A stretch of DNA of 64,000 nucleotides from Mastigamoeba balamuthi. Lineage: Eukaryota; Evosea; Mastigamoebida; Mastigamoebidae. Within the stretch, counting starts at the first letter, position 1, and every line of letters begins with the position of its first letter. Below the pieces are notes generated by a model, which was not told the DNA's origin, made no database searches, and saw nothing but the letters and a program-made list of their open reading frames with translations. Shown piece after piece: positions 54,995-64,000 of this stretch. The DNA is taken from assembly GCA_902651635.1 (NCBI GenBank), contig CACRSC010000005.1, positions 365,936 to 429,935 on the forward strand, written 5' to 3'. The translations under genes were made by a program, and so were the position numbers.

Positions 54995-55415
54995 GGACGG
55001 ATCCGCGTTGTTTTCCAATAGTCTCCCACGATAAGCAACCGCAGGGTTGTGTTGGGGCTTCTGTGTCTGAATCTCGTTATGGCGAAATGCCTGTTGGAGT
55101 ATCTGATATTCGTATCTCCCGTTCCTTTGCGCGAAAGTAGCCTCCGGGGGCTCACCCACGCCAAATTCAGGTTCGCGCCGACACCCCTCCCCCCTGCTCG
55201 CGCTCGCTCCTCCGTGCGGGGCCTGTGGAGATAGCGCGTGGGCTCAATTCGGATTTGTGTTAATTTTTCTCTTCGCAGCATTATTCCGATTGTGCGATTG
55301 CGCGTGAGATATCCCGTTGGTGTTGTCTTCCGCGGAGGCGAAATATCATCTTTTTCTCCCTTCGCTCACGTGCGCACCGCCCGCCGGCGCCCGACCCACG
55401 CAGACCCCCCTCGCC
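54995..55415. other. Spacer between TAPT1 and the type I membrane protein gene
   Basis: 421 bp with no recognised gene. It contains the promoter of the downstream gene. Confidence 0.5.
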
Positions 55416-57632
55416 ATGACTCGCCACGGCGCGCGCGTCGCCGCCGTCCTTGCAGCCTCGCTGGCCCTGGCCCTCGGGCAGACTGTGCGCGCGGGGCCCC
55501 CGCGATCGCCAAAATACCTATTTTCGAGATATGGTCGCTAAAATCGGGCTTTTCAATTTCTCCGGGCGCAGTGCGGGGCGGTGGACCTGCGGCCACACGT
55601 GGACACGAAGATCAGGGCGGGTGCCGTGGAGATTGTCGTCACGGCCGCGAAGCCTCCGGACGGCGCTGCCCTCGTTGCCAAATTCGGTTCGCCTCAATTT
55701 CGAGATTTCGAGATTCAAATAACGCCGCCCGTCACGTCGCGTCACCGCCCTCTCCGACGCTGGCTCCGGGCACCCCCCTCCGGCGATGCTCGGAGGTGAG
55801 GTGGCACGTCTGGCAGTGCCACCTCCCTGCCTTGCCCGTTGGTTTTCTTTTTTATTCTCTTTTTTTTTGCTTTTCGCGGTTGGTTCGCTACGTGCCTGCG
55901 CTGGCGTTTCGTTTGCCGTGGTCGCTTCCTTTGCGAGTTGGCAGCCGCCCCGTGCGCGCGTCGGAGAGAATATCGAGCAGGCAATATCTCGCATTTCTGC
56001 CTGCGTTGACTCAGCAGCCACTTCTCCTGTTTCTTCTCACACTCACACTCACTTGCGTCTCTCGCTGGCAGGCCATGTGCTCGTGGAGCTCGCGCAGTCG
56101 CCCCTGGACGCGTGCGAGGTGACGGGCAAGCTGACGTACAGCTCGCTCAACGACCTCGTGGGCCCCGCGGTGGCCGGCTGCGCGCTGGTGGACACGCCGG
56201 GCCCCGAGGGGCGCAGGCCCCGCAAGACCGTCGAATGCTCCCTCACCCTCGCCCGCTCCGACGGCGCCGGCGCCCCCGTCACCAAGAAGTTCCTCCTCAA
56301 GAACCTCCCCCGCGCCGTCCTCCGCCCCGCCGCGGCCCCCGCTGAGCCCTCGAGGAAGCGCACCGTACGCATGGGGATGGGGTTGTTTGGATTCTTCCGT
56401 GACGTCAGGATTCTCCGCGGAAAGAGATTCTCATATCTTCGAAATCCCGGAATCTGTCTGTTGCGCAGGCGTACCAGGTCAAGTGGGCCGAGGTGTCGAG
56501 GACGGAGCTGAGCACGTCGAACGACATCGCCGTGACGCTGCTGGTGGCCCCCGTGCCCGCGGGCGCCGCGATCGCCAACTGGACGGCCGCCAACTTCTCT
56601 GGCCACGTCACGGGCGCCTCATGGGGCGCGCCGGCCGCCGTCGCGGGGGGCCGCCAGCAGTGGGTCTTTGCGCTGCAGCTCGACACGGGCGACGTCTGCG
56701 TGCTGGGCGCCGGCGACAGCGTCACGCTGACGCCGGTCGTCGGGGCGGCCGACACGGCGAGCCCCGTCGTCTTGTCGCTCGAGGCCGACCGCGACACGTG
56801 CGTCGGCGACACGCTGGGCGAGGCCGACTTTGCGCTGACGGCGACGTTTGGGCGCAACGCCACCGACTTTGAGGCGGCGCTGCAGAGCTACTTTGACGGC
56901 GAGCGCGTCTACGTCGCCGTCGACGTGGCGTTCCTGTCGGGCGCCGTGGACGCGAGCTACGACGTGCAGGGCGTCGCCGTCGGGGGCGTGCAGCTCAACG
57001 TGTCGGACCCCGCGGTCTACGACGAGTACACGTGCGCGCACACGATCTGCTACTCGTTTGTCTTCGACTCGCTCACCATGGGCGGCAGTGCGTACTCCCT
57101 CGCCCTCCCGCATCGCTTCCTCCTCCTCTCTCTTGGGGTGTCCTGGTGTGGTGGCTGCTGCTCGTCTGTTGGGATTGTTGCCAGACCTGATACAGCCCGG
57201 GCTCTAGCTGTGGAGCTTGGGTTCAGTGATTATCTCCAGGTTGCATTGGTCACCCTTTTCTCTTTTCAGCTTTCCCTGATGTGCCTTCTCTCTCTCTCTT
57301 TGCTGACGTACTTGCGTGGGCGGACAGTTGGAGAGAAGACGTTGGTGACGAGCATCAACATCACCGCGCTCAGCAGGAAGCGTAGCGGCACGGACCCTCG
57401 CATGCACACGGTCTCGTCGCAGGTGATAACGAGGCTCAGGATATCCCCGCGCGCGCGCGTCCCCAGCGCCGCGCCCGCGCACGCCGCCGCACCGGCGATG
57501 GGCACCGTGCTGCGCGTGCCCAGCGGGTACGTGGCACTGCTTCTGGCCGCGGCTGCCGTGGCCTGCGTGGGGGTGGTCTCTGTCGGGCTGCTTGCTGTCT
57601 CGAACAGGCGGCCCGAGAAGAGCGCGCAATGA
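55416..57632 (+). CDS. Type I membrane glycoprotein of unknown family
   Basis: Five exons, phases all consistent: 55416-55484, 55572-55686, 56072-56364, 56469-57087 and 57328-57632 (1,401 nt, 466 aa). Signal peptide MTRHGARVAAVLAASLALAL; an ectodomain of ~400 residues rich in beta-type strands, with paired Cys (CEVTGKLTYSS/CALVD, TCVGD, YTCAHTICYSF) and NxS/T sites (NWT, NFS, NAT, NVS, NIT). One transmembrane helix follows (GYVALLLAAAAVACVGVVSV), then a basic 12-residue tail (NRRPEKSAQ). It lacks the CGDG motif, so it is not a CRS protein. Cell-surface or endomembrane location is inferred; no function can be named. Confidence 0.7.
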
Positions 57633-58570
57633 GCAGCGCGTGCGCACTCGCGGGGGCGGTGAGTTTCGCCGTTGCCAGCTCGGGTGTGCTGGGCATCGCT
57701 CCCATATTCTCTGTGCACGCCCCTGGCCAAGACCACAGTGCTACAACCACCAAACAACACAAACAACAGACACACACCACCAAACAACAGGAAAAGCAGC
57801 ACGCATACGCACACAAACCATCCCCATGCAACCAACCCCACACGCTTCACACAGCAAGCCACACTCCCCGAACACAACAAGAGCACACATACGACCAGAA
57901 GCACACGCCACGCAACGACTGAGCACCACTCTCCACCCACCAGCCCCCTACAAACAACGAATACGCTGGATTCAACCATTCCTTCCCCATCCTCGGTCTG
58001 CTTTCCTGGTACACTTGGTTATAAAAACAAGCTGTATTGTCCTCGGGTCATTCATAAATTTAGTATGAAAACGTGTGTTTCCTGACTTCTGGGCCGGGCA
58101 ATACCAAAGTGAATAATGGATTGACTTTGCAGAATCTGGAATTTCACTCTGTTAAAATATTATGTGGCCAAATCACTATTGTAGAATTGAACCATGTGCT
58201 TGGGGAACTTTGCATCAAAGGATGAGCACCACACCCACTTGGTTGAGAAGCACCAGAAGGGAACAGGCTATCCAGTGGGGTGGTTTCCGTGGCAGGCGTG
58301 TTCCTCATGCTTGCACTTGCACACCAGCTTCTGCTCCTTGCAAGCCACGTGCTTGGCATCACGTTCAGCACGAGTGTCAGCTGCTGCCAAAGCCTCTTGC
58401 CCACCTCTGCTCATAGGCCTGCTTGAAGACAAGAAGCTCTTCAGTTCCGAATAACTTGTTGGCTCCCTTGAGCTTAAGGTGGACCTTGATGACTGCAACA
58501 GCGTCCTCTGCAACCTCACCATGCACACAGTGAAAAAGAAGGTCGAGGCCATGACGACCTTGTTGGTCTT
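57633..58570. other. Right edge of the GC-rich block, with a CA/AC-rich tract
   Basis: About 57735-57880 is rich in ACAAC/CACAC words on the + strand, after which GC content falls. Protein-like but broken - strand frames lie near 58200-58550 (KEQKLVCKCKHEEHACHGNH); not recognised. Confidence 0.4.
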
Positions 58571-59642
58571 ATGCTGGTTGAGGGATCTAAGGTATTATTT
58601 GCAGTGACTTATCCGTATCTGAACGGATATCAGTCCAAAAATAACGGGACTTATCCGTGCTGGAACTCATGGCCAGAGGAAAGACCAATGACAGCTGCTC
58701 TCTCGCCGAGCCATACAAGTAACTCTGCACAATATTTTTGGTGTTGCCTACTTGCCGAGATGATCCGTGCAGCAGAGCACCAGAGCTCACTGCTTAATTG
58801 CTTAATGAAATGGTCCGGCCCACTGAGCTTATGAGAATTTGGGTGGAAATAACACATTTTCGTGATATGTATAATGTGGGCATCAGTAAGCTCCGCAAGG
58901 GTATCGGGCAGTGGTATCAGTGCAGCAATGACACCTTCATTGTTGATCTTAATCAGACTCGTCTAGCACTTCAAACCTGGTCAGAAATGCAAATTACACT
59001 TGGCAGTTTAGAAAGTCGGGTTACTGCAGCAAGAAGAATTGAGTTTATTCCATCAGTTATTGGAGTCACTCTCTGGATGGATTCTACAGACATTCCACAT
59101 GGCATCGGAAGGGAGTTTGAATTTCGTGTTTGAATTTTGCCGTATCATGCTGAGAGAGACGGAAAAAGTGATTACTGGAGTGGAAAGGACAAACATCCAG
59201 CAATTTGATACATGGTATGAACAGATGCTCGTTGTCATGTGTGAGCAGTATGGGGACCATACAGTCTAAAGATACATGATGCTGAATGGCTCCGTCATCA
59301 TGCAGATTGGATACGAGAGCATGTTCAACAGGATGTTGTAATTAGTGATTGTCACTTCAGTGCAGGTTCCAAGATTACCAATTTCCCAAAGATATAGACT
59401 CCCTATGCTCTTCCACCTCATGAGGGGAAGCGTGGAAAAGGACTCAAAACTCTGACAGAGGAGGAAAACGTCATAATGCTGCTGTTAAACATGCCCGTGC
59501 CCGTGTTGAAAGTGTTTTTGCATCAATGAAGAATATGTGGAGCAGCCTACATAATCCATGGATTGGAGATCCTGAACAGCAGGGATACATGGCCTGGATT
59601 GCTATTGCAGTTCATAACTGTCACCTTGGTATTCATCAATGA
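58571..59642 (+). mobile_element. PIF/Harbinger-like DDE transposase relic
   Basis: On the + strand, in shifting frames: TLGSLESRVTAARRIEFIPS, then SVIGVTLWMDSTDIP (like GVIDGTHIP of DDE_Tnp_4), SDYWSGKDKHPAI (like the YYSGKHK block), HADWIREHVQQDVVISD (second Asp region), ALPPHEGKRGKGLKTLTEEE, and KHARARVESVFASMKNMW followed by a Trp/Ile-rich helix (third acidic residue in VExxF). This order identifies a Harbinger/IS5-type transposase. At least three frame changes and stops show it is dead. Ends were not defined. Confidence 0.6.
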
Positions 59643-61646
59643 AACTACTCACATCTGAGATTGTTTCTACCTTCGTGTACTGCGTGGATAAATTGCCTTT
59701 ATTTTTGGTGCTTATTCAATGTCCTACGGATAACTCAGTTTCGAAAACAGAGAATATCCCTCATTGCTGTCTAACATCTTGCCAATGTTCCCATGGGCTA
59801 AGTTATCCTGGTACTCATCCCATCGTCTGAACACAGACTCAGTGAATGTTCATAATATCTTTCTGCCATTGGAGTGCCCATGGTTAAGGTCCTCAATGTA
59901 CAGCTTTGGCTCCCCATGCAGCTTGAATGAAAGGATGGACACGTTATAAAAACAGTGACAGATGCCTGTGTTCTTCCCATTCTTGTTCTTGACTTTGCAT
60001 GCACATGTGAGTGTACACTGTACACAGTGGCAGGTGTGGTATCAAGCTGCTCTGCAATGGTTGTACTTATAGCAAGAATGCTCTTGGCAGCTTCCCTGGG
60101 CCAAGCGCACTTACCCTCGTCCTTGTTGCAAAGATAGTAACATCATAATGTGTTATCACTCACGAGTCAGTTGCCTTTTTTGGAAAATGCACTCATCTTT
60201 TCCTGATGTGCTACCACCTCTTGCTCTTAGAAGTTACAGTGAACCCGCTGAACAACACACAAGGCAGACTTCTTCCAATTCTGATATGAAGAACAATGCT
60301 AGCAACTGTGAAGAACAAGAATATTTGAAGCTGCATACAAGATGAAATGATAACTTCATGGTTTAGTATACGCAATAAATACAATACATTTTCAGATAAA
60401 ATCCAATTCCTCATGGGTTATCACATGCAATAAACCATAGCATCATTGGAATGTCTTTGCTCCCAGAGACTCACAATGAGTTCCACTGACATCAATCCCT
60501 TCAAACAATCACCCACGCCGACTCTGATTAGCAGCTTTTTCTGTTCCACCCTTTCTGTTTCATTCTAAACAGATAAAAACAATATGCAGTTGTTTCAGGA
60601 CAAGGAATTTCTGCATTTCTTGCTTGGTTCACAGTAGTAAATGTTTAAGAGCTTGAATCTGCAGCAAAACAAATGGTCAAGATAAGTTGGAAATACCAAT
60701 TGAAAAATGATGCTTGAAAGATATTTTTGAGAAACGAAGATATTTCTTCTTTCTTGAAAGATATTTTTGCAGAATATGGCCCATAATAGAGAACAAGATA
60801 TCACAACTAATATTCAAATGATGATTTACTGATATATTATGTTAATAAAATGAAGGGTTTCCCCTGACTGACTTATGCAAAGTATGAGATTTTTCAAAAG
60901 GTCCTTTTCCACTGTTATATTGCCCAATGTTGTAACTAAAATATAACTCTCTCTGCCAAATACTGTACCACTTCACTTCAGCAAAAATGATCCTGGGTTT
61001 TGTAAAGATCAATCAGAAAACGGATTAAACATGTTTACAATGACAATGCGAGTCAGAAAACGGGAATCAGGATTTCTAAAACAAATTTAGATGATCTGTG
61101 CAGTGGCTCTGTCTGAGTTCCAAGAGAGACAAAGGCCAAGAAACGGGGAGGGAATGCACCTCAGGAACTGGTGGAACACAGCTGCAGTATATGAAGACCA
61201 CTGTCAGCTCACTCACCCCCTTCTGCCAGCCAAGCTGCAAAAAGGAAGTAAGAGGGATAACTGCCAAAATAGGTTTGCAAAGGCATCAGCTCGGCCCTGG
61301 CCCCCCTGGAGGGCCTATAACAAGTTGATGCCTTTTTGCCAGGATCTTCATTGCCGAATCGAAGTGGTATTATTAATGCAAAATTTTGAATGGTGTTTGC
61401 ATAGAACAATCAAATAAATAGTCCAAATTTGGGGTGGAACAGAAAGGATGGGACAGAAATAGTAGAGAGTTACTTCTTACCCTTAAGTTTGCCAACCCTT
61501 ACACACTTCACTTAGTACACACACGCAAAGCATTATAACACACCTCAGACAAATACAATCTGCATTCACATGTCACTCATGCAAAATGTCCCAACACAAA
61601 TAAATGTTCAATGGACAAACACTTTGTTGATTGCAGTGCCCAATCA
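59643..61646. other. AT-rich DNA, no supported gene
   Basis: About 2 kb of AT-rich sequence. One copy of the TTATCACATGCAATAAA motif lies at 60418-60434. No exon or transposon domain was recognised. Confidence 0.45.
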
Positions 61647-61935
61647 TCACAGCTGGACCTTTTCACCATTCTGGTTTCTCAGTGCATTCGTGTCATCATC
61701 CAGGTGAACGAAAGTCGTGATCAGATGGCGGCAGATTGGGCATGTGTTGTGGTCAATGAGCCACACACAGATGCAGTCGAAGTGTGCAACGTGCATGCAA
61801 GGCGAGACGGAAAAGTCATTCTCCACCACCTCCATGCAGACCGGGTCCGTGCAACCACTGAAGTACAGGGCCTTCCTGCCCTGCTGCTCTGCATTGAGGG
61901 CGAATGCCTCGTAGATCTTCTGCTGCTTGGGTAGC
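61647..61935 (-). CDS. RING-H2 finger exon
   Basis: A - strand open stretch reads KQQKIYEAFALNAEQQGRKA, then GCTDPVCMEVVENDFSV, then SPCMHVAHFDCICVWLIDHN, then TCPICRHLIT and a short tail to a stop at 61647. CMHVAHFDC (C-x-H-x2-H-x2-C) and CPIC are RING-H2 positions. The first cysteine pair is spaced C-x4-C instead of C-x2-C, so zinc site 1 may be altered. A CAG acceptor near 61935 suggests an upstream exon that I could not place. It may be an E3 ligase subunit or a captured or decayed gene in the AT-rich island. Confidence 0.45.
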
Positions 61936-63036
61936 TGGTGTTAAGGTCACCATGGTGGGAGCTGATTGGCAAGCCAGTCTCTCCTCCTCACGACAGGGCC
62001 CAGCAGACAGTATAAGCTGTTGGGGGACTGAATGCTCAGGGGTGTTGGCTCCAGACTTATGGAGTACACCAGTGGCATTGACTGGGTTTGCCACAACCCC
62101 TCAATTCAGCACCACAAAATTGAGAGTTGGTGTTCCGGAGAGCTTGGCAGTGACTTGGCATGCCAACGGGCATTTCAACAAGCAGTTACTTTCTTTGCAA
62201 GGCCGAGTGCTGAAGCCCCGGGTGCCCCGAGGTGGCCTGTGGACCAGTGCCGTAAAGTGCCAGATTCAAGGAGCCCATGCAGCCCGGAACCTCGTCCACA
62301 TCCTCTGGTGCTGCTCCATGTCTGGTCCACCAGGTCCGACTCCAGTCTCCTCGTTGTATGCATGTTGGGGTACTCGGAACCCTTGTGGTTCCTAAGGTCT
62401 GGAAGCACTTTGATCTGTCATTGCCTTTGCACAGATGCCCCTCCGCCATCTCGCACCCAGTTCATTGGGACAGGCTCAGTGACTACAACTCAGTTGAGGA
62501 GTTCACCGATCCCTAATGCCCACAGACCCAGAGACAGTGCACAGGCCAAGAGAGAAGATACGGATTGGCGTGTGGATCACCATGCCACAACAAACATTGA
62601 AAACTAGCAGGCTTTGGCTGCTGCGTCCCTCCCATCACACGCTACCTACTGCTGCACCCCCACAGGTCCGGTGAATCTGTGCAGATTTCTGTGGTGCAGG
62701 GTGCAGGATTCGCAAGATGCAGATCCACAGAACTCTGTGCAGAATGCATGAGGAGAAACTGCTTGGAATCACTGCACCAGGATCCACACATGGGGGCTGA
62801 TGAAGGTCTCTCTGCTGCAAATGCCATGTTATTCCATCTGCTTGCTTGTTTAATTGGCCATCCACGGGTGGGTGTCCAGGGTCTCAGTCAAACGACTCAG
62901 AGAACATCTCTGGTGTTAGACGAGATGAGCTGGAAAGAGGACTTGTAGGAGTGAACACCAATGGGACATGACAGACAGAAGACAGAATTCATAGGAGCAA
63001 TGAAGACAGGCACGGAATGCAGGAAGCTGGTGTCAA
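61936..63036. other. Intermediate-GC DNA without recognised gene
   Basis: About 1.1 kb, slightly richer in GC than its surroundings, which may hold further exons of the RING-H2 gene on the - strand. Open frames on both strands lack recognisable domains. Confidence 0.35.
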
Positions 63037-63497
63037 TTTTATCACATGCAATAAAAACAGAAAGGGAACATCAAAAGAGGAATGAAACAGAATAGTAATG
63101 CAAAAGAACGTATAAAAACAATCAGAAAGAAGAAAGAGCAATAGTAAACAGCATGCAATTACCAAGAAGTAGCATATAAATATTGTACATAGTAATTTAT
63201 CACACGTGATAAAACGAAGTGTTATATTATGATGTCAGAGATTCATTTAAACATATTAAAGGAAAGAACAAATCAAGATCAAAAAGATTCATTTTATAAA
63301 AAGCAGGAAGATAGAAGAGGAAGCTTCTTACCAACCACTGAGTACTGCAACAGTGTGATCACCAGTAGAGGTATGTGTGTGATCCCTGCTGTTTAATATA
63401 AAATGATTAAATATTCCTCTCCTGAGATATTTCAATGACGTAAAACATGACGTCACGTTTACATCATCAGCAATTAGTTTTTATTGCACGTGATAGA
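63037..63497. repeat. Cluster of a near-palindromic motif (TTTATCACATGCAATAAA and variants)
   Basis: Three copies within 460 bp: TTTTATCACATGCAATAAA at 63037-63057, TTTATCACACGTGATAAAA at 63197-63214 (almost a perfect palindrome) and TTTTTATTGCACGTGATAG at 63478-63497 (opposite orientation). A fourth copy lies at 60418-60434. They share the core ATCACRTG. They could be terminal repeats of small non-autonomous elements or protein-binding sites. Confidence 0.6.
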
Positions 63498-63656
63498 AAC
63501 CACAGAGAGAAGGGACAGTATTCAGTTATGCTAAAAATATATGAAGAGTAGATGAAACAACAATAGATAATTGTATTTGATATTTGTTGATGAAGAAATG
63601 TTTATAATGAGAAATTGATTTGATTTGTAACTATTCCTATGCTAATCCGAATTTAA

Positions 63657-63915
63657 TTATGTATGTGCAATAATAATGTTTACTAATAGAAAGACTAGCA
63701 GAGATGGGAAGAAGACTGTCATTAACTTTCCATTGCTGACAGATAAGGAGAAGAAGAAGAAGAAGAAGAAGAAGGACGAACAGAAGAGGAGGAAGGATGA
63801 CAGGAAACAGAAGACAGTGAAGAGCATGTCAGAGAGCAGGGCTAAGATCACTGATGTGGAGATCGTTCTGGCTGATGTTGGACTCACAGAGTTGCAGCAG
63901 GATGTGCTCGCATAA
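63657..63915 (+). CDS. Lysine-rich open frame, uncertain
   Basis: From ATG 63676 a frame of 79 codons contains a pure Lys tract from AAG repeats (KEKKKKKKKKDEQKRRKDD) followed by ITDVEIVLADVGLTELQQDV and a stop. Protein-like sequence continues beyond the stop (HWHTEDHFFMYLKWSLNIM). It may be an exon of a gene extending past the right edge, or part of a decayed element. Not recognised. Confidence 0.25.
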
Positions 63916-64000
63916 GGGATTCAGACCTCAGCACACTGGCACACCGAGGATCACTTCTTCATGTACCTCAAGTGGAGTCTGAACATTATGAGAAACATGG

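Noticed and set aside
10950-64000. Retroviral, LTR, Polinton or other capsid-bearing elements
   Set aside because: No reverse transcriptase, integrase core, capsid, packaging ATPase or long terminal repeats were seen. The recognisable elements are cut-and-paste DNA transposon relics.

Overview
The window is nuclear DNA of a eukaryotic microbe. Its genes are GC-rich, closely packed and split by short introns (mostly about 55-130 nt, GTG/GTA/GTC donors, YAG acceptors). Between them lie AT-rich islands filled with decayed DNA transposons. The gene set (EPG5, TAPT1, SPAG7, BCS1-type AAA, an expanded cysteine-rich surface family, a CudA/Spt23-like putative DNA-binding family, a Crinkler-type protein and an anaerobe-type flavoprotein) suits a free-living amoeba-like protist. 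The amoebozoan assignment is only an inference.

Region 1 (1-24.3 kb) is a multigene-family locus. Eight copies of a secreted cysteine-rich family (called CRS1-CRS8 here) carry the CGDG(x)V...E.C(D/E) motif. Four are long copies: CRS1, CRS6 and CRS7 on the + strand and CRS8 on the - strand, the clearest with GPI-anchor-like tails. Four are short - strand copies (CRS2-CRS5), of which only CRS2 looks whole. The short copies alternate with three intact copies and one relic of a second family (TFL1-3), which has a conserved four-exon structure and a putative DNA-binding domain. The two families appear to have been duplicated as a pair. The same stretch holds an odd tRNA-Ala with a GGC anticodon (1073-1145), an RWD plus ankyrin-like gene (1275-2850), a Tc1/mariner remnant (about 11 kb), a hexanucleotide-based minisatellite (17.6-18.1 kb) and a piggyBac-like relic (18.1-19.6 kb).

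Region 2 (24.9-45.5 kb) is mostly housekeeping: a BCS1-type AAA ATPase (-), an iron-sulfur-flavoprotein-like reductase (+, with an apparent one-base frame break), a roughly 9.5 kb EPG5 gene (-), a RING-finger gene divergent from it (+), SPAG7 (+), a fourth, diverged TFL gene (-) and a clean four-exon coiled-coil gene (-).

Region 3 (45.6-50 kb) is an AT-rich island with a Tc1-type relic and two blocks of an ACTACAT/TAGCAGA repeat. It is followed by a Crinkler-type P-loop protein (50.0-52.7 kb, -), TAPT1 (52.8-55.0 kb, +, six exons resolved) and a type I membrane glycoprotein (55.4-57.6 kb, +, five exons resolved).

Region 4 (57.7-64 kb) is another AT-rich island. It holds a Harbinger-like DDE transposase relic, a small RING-H2 exon and a recurring near-palindrome resembling TTTATCACATGCAATAAA. 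No CRISPR array, rRNA gene or recognisable retroviral or capsid-bearing element was seen.
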